Shown here in pieces: positions 22,434 to 32,927 of a stretch of DNA of 64,000 nt (positions are counted from its first letter, which is position 1; each line of letters begins with the position of its first letter). The stretch comes from Rutpela maculata. Taxonomy: Eukaryota; Arthropoda; Insecta; Coleoptera; Cerambycidae. A model generated the notes under the pieces. It worked only from the letters and a program-made list of their open reading frames with translations. It searched no databases and was not told the DNA's origin. Made by a program: the position numbers and the translations under genes. The stretch lies in assembly GCA_936432065.2 (NCBI GenBank), contig OW386293.2, forward strand, positions 101,453,795 to 101,517,794, written 5' to 3'.

Positions 22434-23040
22434 ACAGATGTGTTAATCGCCAAATCCATGAGCCCTACTGTATCCCAAACAAAATTTTTATCGAATGGGA
22501 TGAATAAAAGTCGTCCTTTTAAAAAAGACTTTTGAAGATGCCAATTTCTCTGTGAAACAAGCAGCGAAAGATGCAGACACGCTTATTGTAAATACAAGAA
22601 TAGAAATGTCCTCAGAGTTTGATTCTGAGATAATTATTGTTGGCGAAGATGTAGACCTTACAACTGCTACTGCTTGTCAAAACGTTTTTTGAAGCCAATA
22701 GCGATTTTATTCTTCCCATAGTTTGTCGGGCGATATCATCACTGATAGTATTATATTTCTTCACGCTTTTAGCGGGTGTGACACAACTTGTGCACTTTTT
22801 ATGCAAGGCAAATTAAAGTTCCTGAGCATCTTACAAAAGCATCAGAATTTAGAGGACATCATTCAACTTTTTCAATGTTTTCAATGTTGAACCGGACGCT
22901 ATCGCAGAAGCTGGAGAACGCTTTATTCTGGTACTGTATGGAGCCAAACATGGAGACAATATATCTCTGGACGCTTATCGTTACCAATGTTTCGAACTTC
23001 ACAATCTTTTAAAAAACGATGATAAAATTATCAACTCATT
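22434..23040 (+). pseudogene. Core fragment of the nuclease-like / CXC protein family
   Basis: Across several frameshifts the order is FLSNGMNKSRPFKK, DANFSVKQAAKDADTLIV, a D-D box (IIIVGEDVDL, about 22640), FLHAFSGCDTTCALF (about 22760), IAEAGERFILVLYGAKHG and ISLDAYRYQCF (ends about 22990). I recall the same order (GEDVDLL, HAxxGCDTTSALF, AGExFxxxLYG, then LPPTS, WGW, CXC) from abundant uncharacterised arthropod proteins. The acidic DAD / GEDVD / GCDT order recalls FEN1/XPG-family 5' nucleases, whose metal site uses acidic residues followed by a helix-hairpin motif. That link is inference. In-frame stops and frame changes make this copy dead. It lacks the LPPTS-CXC tail found at 1.9 and 25.1 kb. 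Confidence 0.65.
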
Positions 23041-23346
23041 TCGGCTGTTTGTCAAATAGTATAACCCTCATTCTCAAATAAATTTTTTTAACAAAGTAAG
23101 TTGGTATACAAATAATCATAATTTTTCATCAAGTTCTTGTCATTCTTTAGAAAGAATTCTAATCTCTTCGTTTCAGTGGCATACTTATTTTGAATATTAC
23201 AGTCAGAAAATATATTTTCTTCCAAGTGAATCAAATGAAAACGGCATACAAGGTTTCTAAGTCAAATTAAGTCGTTAAACAATGTTTTTTATCGAAGAAT
23301 CTTACTACAATGATTTTTATGGTTTTTGCAATGAACAGAAATTTGT
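23040..23346. other. No recognised gene
   Basis: AT-rich flank between the CXC-family fragment and the next MITE. No motifs were seen. Confidence 0.4.
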
Positions 23347-23762
23347 ATATGTGAGGCGGAAAGCAAAAAGGGACCTCTTGTCGGCGATGTCAATTTTTCA
23401 GTACAGTCGAATTAGTGGTTTGGGTCAAAATAATCGATTTTCGGATTTTTGCGATTTATTACCTTTACAAGTTGTAATCGATTACAAAACCGATATAATT
23501 GGATGAGACACTTAAAATAATCGATAAAGCAGTCGATGTTCAGCCCTGGAAAAGGTACCTCTTGTCGCTTATGGAGAAATAACATGGGACCGACAAGAGG
23601 TCTCTTTTCATAAACGCACTAGTAACTTAAACAAACAAAAAACATAGAGATATGATTTTTGCACCAAATTGTTTGGAATTAAAGCTTAATTCATTTAATA
23701 TCAATAACTAAAAACTGGAATTTGCCGACAAGAGGTCCCTTTTTGCTTTCCGCCTCACATAT
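23347..23762. mobile_element. MITE with four GACCTCTTGTCGG boxes
   Basis: Terminal inverted repeats of about 38 bp (atatgtgaggcggaaagc... and its complement) match almost perfectly. A box gacctcttgtcgg lies in each end (23372-23384 and, inverted, 23724-23738), and two more lie inside (23555-23566 and, inverted, 23590-23603). Two facing pairs are thus formed. The 74-codon frame across the left end is accidental. Confidence 0.8.
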
Positions 23763-24129
23763 TTCGATTTTGGATTTGACCTTTCCTCTTTAGAGATCAT
23801 GAACAATTTCTTAATCATTCATTTAAAAAATTATGATTATTTAAACTGAGTTGGCCCAAACTTAAACGGCTCCGCAAAACTTCCAGTATAAAGTTAGAAA
23901 AAAAAAAGAAAATATTTTAAATAACTACATTTGATCACAAAAATTTCTAAAGGTAATTTTGGCGAAGACGACAGGAAATTCGGACAAAGAAAAATCGATC
24001 AAATTAGCTAAAAGTTTTTTACGTTTATTTTGTACCTTCCTGATAAAAAAAACTCTATTAAAACACTTTTGAAAATGGCTCCTCTGATCTCTAATACTAT
24101 ATGTTATATTCAGTATAATGGGTTTTAAC

Positions 24130-24325
24130 CACTGTCCATGTCACCTCAATGACTCTCTTAAATCTAGGAGATCTAGATTTGTCTCAGTGAAGGAGACGGG
24201 GCCTTACAGTTTATAGTGGAATTCGAACCACTTCTCTGAAACATTTTTTCACTCTGTAGGGCTCGAACCACCTCGATATGCTCAGAGTAGAAGCTAGACT
24301 TCTAATCACTGAACTACCATGATAT
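24130..24325 (-). repeat. tRNA-derived SINE with two B-box-like sites
   Basis: On the minus strand, tggtagttcagtg (A box region, 24307-24319) is followed about 40 bp later by GGTTCGAGCCC (B box, 24259-24269), the layout of a Pol III internal promoter. A second GGTTCGAATTCC follows at 24218-24229. The 3' part contains ggccccgtctccttcactga. Most likely a tRNA-derived SINE. Two B boxes suggest a dimer or a two-headed family. Confidence 0.6.
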
Positions 24326-24589
24326 AGTGATATTGACTATATTGAATATTTAATACTTTGATGGGGTATTTACGCTCTCTTTTTATTTTTACTACTGCGA
24401 TCAACTATCCTAAACCTTTTCTCTATGAAAAGTAAGACTTTTTTACTCGTCTATCATTTTAATAGTCGAGTGGTGGACTGTTTTACACCCTCCGAAGGAT
24501 GAGATATACCTATTACGTAATCCTCATCTAAGATTGCATAGCTTCTGCGTTTACGCTGATAGGCAAGCCGGTAGAAAGTGGAGTGAGGT

Positions 24590-26085
24590 CGCTGAGTGAG
24601 CCGGCAGCGGCTCCTTTCCCTAATTTTTCTTATCGAATACGAGTATTTTGCAAAAATTTTAACCACTGTTTTTGCAAAGCAAAAGGGCCTAAGTTGCAGA
24701 AATTGCAAAGCTGGCTATAAAGTGCAGCAGAAAGGTTGTTATCGGTTCGATTTGGGTCGAAATTATGATAAAAGCTTCGGAGAAGCATATCCGTTCGTAT
24801 TTCAGACGTTCCATGCATATTTTGTTCATAATTTTTCATTTTAGAGCTGTCAAAATTTCAAAAATTGAAAACATTCCGAAATGGCGCCATTGCGGATAAA
24901 TGAAAACTCGGAGGGGAAAACGTTCTCAAATAAACATTTGTCTTCATACTTTGGGCTTTTCATTGGTGTGTATACCTTCTCTGTAACGTCACCCGTTACG
25001 GGCACTTAGGTGCGTTCATTGTTGCGTCGATCACGCCTAGTCTAAACAATCAAGCAGGAGCACGGCGAGCTATGCCTTCTTAGTTCAGTAGCTGTGACAG
25101 TCCTCGGAGTGTGTGCATCGGTTCATTGTTGCGAGAAAATCAAGTGATCGTAGTTAAGTCATGGTGGACACAGGCGTCAGCTCTGTACAGAATGGGGGAA
25201 CAGAAGGCGTGGAGGCTCCTGAAGAAGACACCTGAGCTACAAGAATGCTCCGCGGTCTTCTCACATCCTATCGTAGCTCTTTATGGAGGCAGGATAGACG
25301 TCAACCTCAACCTGGAGGACTGAGGGTGGAACTCAGGACTCCAGGGCCTGGTTCCAGTTCCTACCACAAGGCAGTCAGCTCCTGATAGCCGCTAAGGCTA
25401 ATTTCCTGTGCCTGCAAGGCAGACTGCGGTGTCCGGTGCGAGTGCAGGAACTCTGGTCTGAACTGCAACATCATTTGCAGAAGCTGTAGAGGATTCAGGT
25501 GCACAAACAGCCAGTTAGTGGATGTGGATGATGATCCGAACGACCCTACTTCACAGTAGATCAATATTGTCAATTGCCTTGCCGAATAAAGTCATTTTCT
25601 GAATCTGATAAGTTAAATTTCATTCAATATATTTTATAAAACACCAATAATATATACATAGGAATTCGCAGCAAATCTCATCAGCTCAGCCGGGGCAGTT
25701 CCACTGAGTGACGACTGCCGGAGTGGCGTAGCTCCGTAATGGGTGACGCTACAGAGAAGGTAGATGGAAATCCCAAAGTATGAAGAGAAATGTTTATTCC
25801 GGTACGTTTTCCCCTCCGAATCTTCATTTATCCGCAATGGCACCATTTCGGAATTTTTTTAATTTTTGAAATTTTGACAGCAGTGGAACGGAACATTATT
25901 AACAATATATGCATGGAACATCTGAAATACGAACGGATATGCTTCTCCGAAGCTTTTATGATCATTTCGACCCAAATCGGATCAGTAACAACCTTTCTGC
26001 TGCGCTTTACAGCCAGCTATGCAATTTCTGCGACTAGGCCCTTGTTACTCCGCAAAAACAGGAAAGAAGGCGGGAGAGAGTAGAC
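24590..26085. mobile_element. Fold-back DNA element with CXC gene tail (copy B)
   Basis: Left arm about 24664-25015 and right arm about 25725-26058 are reverse complements with substitutions. Paired words include ttcggagaagcatatccg, cattgcggataaatga and ggaggggaaaacg. The outer 60-70 bp are less well matched, and the left side carries extra sequence. The plus-strand CXC gene tail lies between the arms, with its 3' end facing the right arm. Confidence 0.75.
25111..25562 (+). pseudogene. CXC-domain protein fragment, internally deleted
   Basis: The first frame (to 25323) gives MGEQKAWRLLKKTPELQECS, then VALYGG, NLNLED and a stop where relatives have W of the EDWGW motif. After the stop and one frameshift the protein continues VPVPTTRQ, APDS, LLRLIS-like residues, and a full Cys array (CACKADCGVRCECRNSG, then NC, IIC, SC, FRC) ending in a stop at 25562. 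The GEQKAWRLL segment occupies the place of the GxGxKKA helix-hairpin of FEN1-like nucleases. Compared with 22.4-23.0 kb, the stretch between this and the tail is shortened. Confidence 0.7.
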
Positions 26086-26824
26086 TTTTGGTACGTGTTA
26101 TCCTGGGGCAAAAATACAATCCTTCAGCTTTACAATAATTAATTCCGGGTTAAAGACCAAAATTTCTGGGCTATTTTTGTGATAGGGGCAAGAAGGTAAT
26201 TCTCAAGACAGTTTTTGAGTAAATATCCCAGTTATCTATCTTTTTTAAGAAACAGAAACAACGACATACATTTTTTTCTCGATGTACAATTCATCATTAC
26301 TATTCAAACTATATATATGATGTGGGTTGTACAAAACGTCCTGTAAGAATCGAATCTCCAAGATTTTCAAAAATTCTCTCATATTGTGAATGGAATGAGC
26401 TTTATGAAAGTGAAAACCGAAACAAATGAAATAGGTTCATTTCCATCTTGAAAATTGTGTAAATCCCGTTTCGACCACTTAATGTGTTATGGAACATAAT
26501 GTACGGAGTTTATTTAAACGTCGAAATTGATATATCAGATGAAACTTCACAAAACGTTGCTTTCAGTATAAGACGGTATGACTAGTTTTTAAGTAAACCA
26601 TTTTCCTTCCTCGACATTTTTTATGTGAATTAAATAAAGACCTTTTACCGAAAACAACGACAAAATTTCATAACAAATTATTGATTTCTTCGTATCTATC
26701 ATTCACGAATTTCTGTTTTCCTTCTCCACATCTCAGCCACATCCCCTCACCTCAAGCTCCATATCCCGGACGATTTCAATACTAAGCAAAACGTAGGTAC
26801 CTCAAATGTTTAAACTCATCCATT
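26086..26824 (-). promoter_or_regulatory. 3' UTR and poly(A) signal of the host gene
   Basis: Minus-strand sequence downstream of the exon stop runs without other features to AATAAA (complement of tttatt at 26509-26514), about 310 bases after the stop codon. This is a plausible cleavage region near 26490. Sequence below that down to the CXC fold-back is unassigned. Confidence 0.5.
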
Positions 26825-27226
26825 CTACTGAATGCCTTCCACAAAAGCTGTGTCGTCTAGAGTATGCAACCAGTTAAAGATCATCATATTTCTCTCATAT
26901 TTGGAAAGAGGCTTGCCTCTCTCCCTCTCAACGTCTCTTATAGTAAGTGGTAGATTCTTTCCCGCCCTCTGCTTCGCAACCCTCAACATGGCTGCGTTTG
27001 TGCTACTTGATGTAGTTGGCGACTTACTGGGCGTGGGACTCGAACCCGGGACGACGAGCCGGGACGGAACTGGGTTTGCTGCATTTGGCGTGGGTTCAGT
27101 GCTTATGCTGGCTGTCGCCGTGGAAGGGGTAACTTCTAGCCTATCTAGGTTAAATTCGCTCTGAGAAAGGCGCTCGAGTGCTTTGTAAGTTGTCATCAAT
27201 CTTCTTCTTATGTAATTTTGTCGTAC
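26825..27226 (-). CDS. Host gene, last exon (C-terminal 133 residues)
   Basis: The exon opens after a strong acceptor (polypyrimidine, then ttcacag at 27227-27233) and ends in TAG at 26825. It encodes a basic helix-like start (VRQNYIRRRLMTTYKALERL), a Ser/Thr/Pro-rich linker, then a dense, conserved-looking tail with RVAKQRAGKNLPLTIRDVE, GKPLSKYERNMMIFNWL and HTLDD. Phase 0 at its start matches the donor of 47800. An ORF extends 42 codons further upstream, but that part is intron sequence. I recognise this as a real protein tail but cannot name it. Role unknown; likely an intracellular scaffold or regulatory protein given the low-complexity linkers. Confidence 0.8.
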   Translation of the reverse strand, partial: VRQNYIRRRLMTTYKALERLSQSEFNLDRLEVTPSTATASISTEPTPNAANPVPSRLVVPGSSPTPSKSPTTSSSTNAAMLRVAKQRAGKNLPLTIRDVERERGKPLSKYERNMMIFNWLHTLDDTAFVEGIQ

Positions 27227-27379
27227 CTGTGAACACAAAAAAATTCGAATCATTTTTGCAGTTTTTGAGAATAATATATTTTTTTGAAATTCATCTAATA
27301 GACCGAAAGCTAGAAGGAAGTGAGTATGCAAAACGTGAGGACCGCATTTTATCAATGGATATTAGCTGAGAATAGCTCA

Positions 27380-28660
27380 AAGATTAATAATCTGGATCTG
27401 AATTTTTTTTACCCCCGCTCCACTTATCTATAGAGGAAATCGATGGAGTACATGGTATGAAGTCATTTTAACGATTATTTTAGTAGTAATTTATAGTTTT
27501 CTCTTATGATGGAAGTGAAGATACCCAAGCAGCAATTTTAGTAGTTTCTACGTGGTAGTTACCATTAGTGGAACTTTAAAGGTTTCCGGAACTAAGGATT
27601 GTTACGTAATGGGAACCATCCTTCTACTAAGCATTCACCAAAATGGGGAATAATAATTACGTAGCAAGTTACTATTTCGGTACTTATACCATTACCGTGT
27701 TGAAGACTAGGTTATTACGTAAACGGGATGTAACCAAGTAGTAGAAATGACTGATAACTTTTGGAACAGCTTAGCTGACCGAAATGAGAGCGCAAACTAT
27801 ATATTTGGCTCTCTGTTATTCGAATAGCAAATTAATGACTTACTGAGTTTAAGCACATGATATGTCCAAGGTCCAAGTTAAGGTGATTATACACAACATG
27901 CATAAGCATATATTATAAATCATGATGTTTTGCATTTACCCTGGGTGTGGATATTAAAACCACCACTTGTTTTCTGTAAAATGTTATAATGATGCTTCGA
28001 TAAAAAACACGCCCCCTCGAGAAAATGGTTTTTTCGGAAAAAAATTTTTTTGCAAAAATTATGTGTACAAGCAAAACTGCAAATTTTTTTATGGAAAACG
28101 TTTTTTTTTAATTTTATATATTATAAAGTAATAATCTATTTAGAAAACATATTTGGTAAATGACTATAATAAAAAGAATTTTTTATTGAATTATATTTTT
28201 ATCTGTGTCAATGTGGCGTCTTCATTCAACAACAGAAAAATGACGATTTTAATTGCAGTAGCTTAGAGGTTGCAAAACCAAAATTATTTCCCTACAAGTT
28301 ACATTTACTATAAAGTAGCAGATGCCACCAACGTTATAGTTGTTGTTACTTTAAAAGTGGTGACGGGAACTACAACAATTTCACTGTGTAGTTATATTTA
28401 CCTAGATGTAGCAAATGGGACCAATGACGCTATAAGATCTTAGTAACTGTTGCTACCAACTTATTTTCATGTTGGTAGAATTGGCAGAATCGATATAGGT
28501 AATTTTTTTTAATTGGCAAGGCGGTAATAACTGTTAAAGTGTCACTGTCACTCTCAGGTGTGTGATGGGAATATATGGATTAAAAATAACAATTATTATA
28601 CTTTTACAAGTACTTTTTATTATCTGATATTATTAGAAAGATATTATTTGGAAAGAGCAC
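27380..28660. repeat. Left flank of the recombinase element, GTAACTAC-type repeats
   Basis: No ORF of note. The stretch holds many scattered short words such as gtagtaac, gttacta, aaagtagc and actttaaag in both orientations (27540-27780 and 28290-28480). The same vocabulary recurs at 29440-30600, on the other side of the tyrosine recombinase remnant. It may represent the sub-terminal regions of one element. Confidence 0.4.
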
Positions 28661-28669
28661 ATATCTAAC

Positions 28670-29275
28670 AATATTTGATGGATGTCCCTGATGGTGAGCA
28701 TCTTATGTCAAAGGTAGGTGTTTATTGTGATGTTCTTGTTTTCATGTATTTAATTGTTTGGGTTTTTTAGGTTGCATTGATATTGGGAGTTTGCGGTGCC
28801 TGCCGTTGCGCTGAACTGACCTTCTTAAGCGTCGAAGATATAAGAGATAAAGAATAATATCTATATATATCCATACCAGATACCAAGACGAATAAATCAA
28901 GAAGTTTCACATTTTTAAATGAAGGATTTTCGGTAAACCCACTTGAGATTTTTCGTAAATTTTCAAAAGGGAAAGTGCACTGTCCAATGCGTTGGATTAA
29001 ATAAGCTCTCAAAAATTCCAAGAATTGTAGCTGATTCTTTGCAATTGCCAGATGCAGATTTGTATACTGGCCATAGCATGCGCCGTTCCTCATCAACTCT
29101 TTTGGCCAATGCTGGGGGTGACATTACCACCCTTAAACGTCACGGTGTGTGGAAATCATCCACCGTGGCGGAGGGTTATTTGGAAGATTCAGTCTCAACA
29201 AGATTGTTATTGCTAAAAAAATTCAGGGAGAGCAGCTCAACGAGTCAGGGGATACAGACGTCGTTACTAGTATAG
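28670..29275 (+). pseudogene. Crypton-like tyrosine recombinase remnant
   Basis: A first exon piece (YLMDVPDGEHLMSK, ends 28713) joins over a 57-bp GT-AG intron (28714-28770) to VALILGVCGACRCAEL, with the box I Arg at about 28803. An in-frame stop and a frameshift near 28985 follow. The catalytic tail then reads LYTGHSMRRSSSTLLANAGG (H-x-x-R at about 29072-29083), a W in GVWKSS, and a nucleophile Tyr in VAEGYLEDS (about 29176). R...HxxR...W...Y is the tyrosine-recombinase set. Crypton-type elements carry this kind of recombinase in animals. The stop and frameshift make this copy non-functional. The N-terminal part is lost or decayed. Confidence 0.75.
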
Positions 29276-30640
29276 AGAAAAATTGTGTACAGAAGGGCAG
29301 TTTTCTTTGTGAAAAATCGAATATGATGACAATAAATGTTAACATAAATATAAATAAATAAGTGTTAGTGCATGGGTTCTTTGTTTTGTTAATTTTCCAT
29401 ATAATGGAGACAAATAAATTCCTTGGACTTTATTTTATATTAAAATTACTCTTTAGTGACTAAATCATTTTACCTCACTTTAGCTTACTACTTTATCTCA
29501 CTAGTGACTTATGAGTCACTTTATACCTTCAAAATCTCATCAATAAAGATTACTTTATATGAAAGTGTTGGATAAATATATTTATTAACGTAAGGTGTGT
29601 AATAATGGAAAAAATACATAAGAGTTTTCATATTTTAGTGATCAGTTTACATTTAATTTCATTCAATTCAATTTATTGTACATAAACAATGTCTTATGCC
29701 GTTATACTAACATTGTCCGTTCCCCGTCGACACAATATTTATTAAGTTTGGAGTTTTTAATCGGCAAATTCATTTAATATGCTCAGTGGATCACTAACTG
29801 AACTATGAGTCAATCTCTGTGTTAAAGACAAGTTGTAATTTTCGAGCAGTATTGTGTACTGCTATCATTAATCACTACAACTGTTATAGTTTTCGATTAC
29901 TCTTCTGCTTGTGTTGATGGGAACACTTTTGCACTTGTTACCAAAGATGATGGTTTTGCTGTGGCGAAATAATCTTTCATGTTTGCATCATATTCTGAAG
30001 AATCACTATTTCTCCTACTGTTTAACTGTTTCTTCAGTTTTCTATAAAACAATGATGAGTGCCGATAAACTTTATTTTGCTTTTTACTGAGCATTTCAGA
30101 TGCCGCCATTTTATTTAATGCCAATAATGATATAAATTGTCTTAAAAGTTGATATCACTTTATAGTAGGTTTTTAAGGTATATATAACTTTGTAGTCATT
30201 TTCAATTAGTGGGGAGTAGTAAAAATAACTTCAAAGCCCCTATGTTCGTAGAAATAACCTCTTTTTTACTCAAGATGTCACTAATAAGTTAGACAACAAT
30301 GAGGTTCCAGGGACTTAAAATTGAACACTTGAAGTTATCGTTACTTTGAAGTGGTCCTTTGGTAACGCTGTGCGGGCGGTATTACTACCAATTTTCACTT
30401 TGCAGTTGAGGATGCTTCAAGGTAATGCAGAGTAGTATCTGCGACGTCGCAGATTCTGCGGCAGTTACTTGAAAGTGTTATAACTATACAATACCTGAGT
30501 TCGGTAGAATCTACATAATTGTTACTACAAATGCGTACCACAAAGTGAATATTACTTTAAAGCCGCAAATTTAGTAACAGTTATGTCATTCCTACTCTCC
30601 GATTAAAGAACTTATATCTAGATACATAACAGGCTATCTT
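29276..30640. repeat. Right flank of the recombinase element
   Basis: AT-rich sequence with the same gttacta / ctttaaag / agtaac words as 27540-28480, densest at 30180-30600. A perfect short palindrome ctgcgacgtcgcag occurs at about 30448. A 75-codon frame at 29897-30124 (-) starts MALNKMAASEMLSKKQNKVY and has protein-like basic composition, so it might be a small gene or exon of the element, but no family is recognised. Confidence 0.35.
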
Positions 30641-31424
30641 TTCACTATATACCTTGTTTGCTCCTAACATAGTCACATTATATGTCCATTAAAATGGATA
30701 GATGAACATCACATCCCATAGGCAACAGTGGCGTTGTGTGTGTAGAAAATGTGTAGAATGGTAAATATTTTCATTAAAATGAATTATTGCAATTCCTGCA
30801 TTACCGGCTCTTTACACAACGTGATGTAGGTATACGATATTACAGTAAGATAAAACAGTAAGATAACTATGTATTGAAAGGATAGTAAGATTTAATTGCT
30901 ATTTACTTTATAACTGTAAACTGAACTTCATCATGTTACGACTATGGAACGATCGATTTTCTTCTTTTCTAAACTGCTTTCTGCAAACGGCACAGCACCT
31001 CACTATTTATTTGCACAAAATATATTGTCACTAAACTGTGTAAATATGAATAGAGAATATTATTTAGGTATTAAGCAAATCACAACTTAAAATAAAATTA
31101 CTTTTTCACCAGTTTTTGGTCGGAGAACACGAAAAACATTTATTGACATTAATGGCCGAACTGTCAACTGACATTATGATAATCGAACTGAAGCCGATCG
31201 TGCACGAGCGGCCGCGAATACGCCGATGGGCCAATCAGCAACTTATGGGAAGAAGTGCCTTAAATTGTGAGTCTTTCAGCGACAAATAAATCAATGCCAT
31301 TATGTATCTAGATATAAGTTCTTTAATCGGAGTTCCTACTGTATTAAAGTTCCGATGCCTCAGATGCCAGTTCCCATCACTTTGAATTCTGCTTGGGTAA
31401 GTAAAAAAAATAAAATACACATAT
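30641..31424. other. No gene; isolated MITE end
   Basis: 31052-31090 (agagaatattatttaggtat, then taagcaaatcacaactta) matches the ends of the MITE at 33601-34041, so it is a solo terminus. The rest shows nothing recognisable. Confidence 0.5.
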
Positions 31425-32017
31425 CAGTGGCGGCTGGTGAAATTTCAATATTTTTTTTCTCGTCTATGGCGCATGGGACCCATACGAAATTTGGGAAATA
31501 ACATCTAGAGAAGCACTTCTCTAAAGACCCCTAAAAAATTTTTGAAAATTCGTTAGCCTCCCCTGGGTCTAGGGACTCCTGTTTATTTTTATTTTTTTTG
31601 TCATATGCATTTGACTTTTCATAAAAATACAATAGATTTTGAAGTTTGTGAAAATATTTTCATTACTAACTGAAATACAATGAACTGAAATTTTGTAATT
31701 TACAATTTAACAAATTACAATATTTCAATTCATTGTATCTCAGTTAGTAATGAAAATATTTTCATAAACTCCAAAATCTGTTGTATTTTTATGAAAAGTC
31801 AAATGCATATGACAAAAAAAAATAAAAATAAACAGGAGCTCCTAGACCCAGGGGGAGGCTAACGAATTTTCAAAAAATTTTTCGCAAACTGCTTTTTCAA
31901 AATTTTTTAAGTGTCATTAAAGAAGTGCTTCTCTAGATGTTATTTCCCAAAATTTGTATGGGTCCCATGCGCCACAGACGAGAAAAAAAAATATTGGAAT
32001 TTCACCAGCCGCCGCTG
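31425..32017. mobile_element. hAT-type fold-back MITE
   Basis: A 593-bp near-complete palindrome has ends CAGTGGCGGCTGGTGAAATT and the complement, with arms of about 290 bp that differ at few positions. Flanks acacatat (31417-31424) and acacgtat (32018-32025) match at 7 of 8 bases, as expected for an 8-bp hAT duplication. It has no coding capacity. Confidence 0.85.
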
Positions 32018-32075
32018 ACACGTATAACAGGAAACAGCGAATTCAAATAGAAATATATGAAAGCAAGACAAATAA

Positions 32076-32330
32076 TTAGTCATTTTTATTTAGACAATGA
32101 TTATTTAAACATTTAAACAATGAAATACAAGATGATTCTGACTTTTTACAACTGCAATACATTGTTCGACAATTGGACAAACATTTATAAGGCTGAATCA
32201 ATGACTTTGGCAAAGGTGGCTTTGTCATTTGTCGTGGACGTAAGTCATTATTGTGCTCTTCATAACCAAATAAAGAGTAATCAATGGGCTCCAATTGTGT
32301 TTGATGAGCATTTTTCCAAATAAATGTTTG
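32076..32330 (-). pseudogene. Divergent CXC tail of the nuclease-like family
   Basis: Minus-strand frame: LEPIDYSLFGYEEHNND, KPPLPKSLIQPYKC, then a Cys array (NC, YCSCKKS, SC, KC, HC) and a stop. The layout L-x-P-I ... P-P-x-P-x-S-L ... C-x4-C-x4-C-x-C-K-K matches the tails at 1.9 and 25.1 kb, but spacing and flanking residues differ, so it is another lineage. No long inverted arms were seen around it. The 93-codon ORF (32076-32357) starts upstream of the similarity. Confidence 0.55.
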
Positions 32331-32403
32331 TACTGTACAAATACAAATGCAAAGCATCTGACATGCATATAACTTTCATTAAATTAAATCCGAAACCTAT
32401 GTT

Positions 32404-32623
32404 TTGGTATGCAAGCCAAGGGCGCTACTTGGTAAGTATCTTAGTGTATTTCAGGCCGAGATATATGCCATTTTACTGTGTGCAAGCGAAAACCTCAAAA
32501 TAGGTTTCGTCAATAAGCATATTTATATATGTAGCGACAGTCAGGCAGCTTTGAGAGCTCTTGCATCAAACAAGCTGGTGCTGAACTGTCGAAACATTCT
32601 GACTGAGAGTACAGGATCCGTAC
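32404..32623 (+). pseudogene. LINE RNase H domain, 5' part (interrupted)
   Basis: Encodes LSVFQAEIYAILLCASENLK, then HIYICSDSQAALRALAS. The Glu in QAE and the Asp in SDS are RNase H metal ligands, as in RNase H domains at the C-terminus of several LINE clades. The frame is cut at 32623 by a mobile element with a GTAC duplication. The ORF continues into that element only by chance. The continuation is at 34484-34870. Upstream RT sequence is not present. Confidence 0.8.
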
Positions 32624-32927
32624 TAAGGTCGACCTTCGCCGATCAGGTTACCGAATGAAATCTATTTTTTATGAAAAAAAATATGCTGACAAAAGTAAGG
32701 GTGATGGGTTGCTTAAAGAAATATGTTCAAGGCTATATTTAATTGAAAATTCAATAATTAATTTTTTTTCCATACCTTCACCGATCTTTTAACCAAAAAA
32801 ATTCAACACTAATCGAAAGCAAGAAACCTATAGAATATGTAAACATAGAGTTGCTTACATTTTTCCGTTCAAGGCTGTACGGTTGCTAGGTTTATATAGG
32901 TGAATCGAAAGTGGTACCTTCACTGAT

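Noticed and set aside
26832..27164. 110-codon plus-strand ORF
   Set aside because: Antisense shadow of the last host exon.
27227..27355. First 42 codons of the 176-codon ORF ending at 26825
   Set aside because: Lies upstream of a strong splice acceptor and lacks protein-like character; treated as intron read-through.
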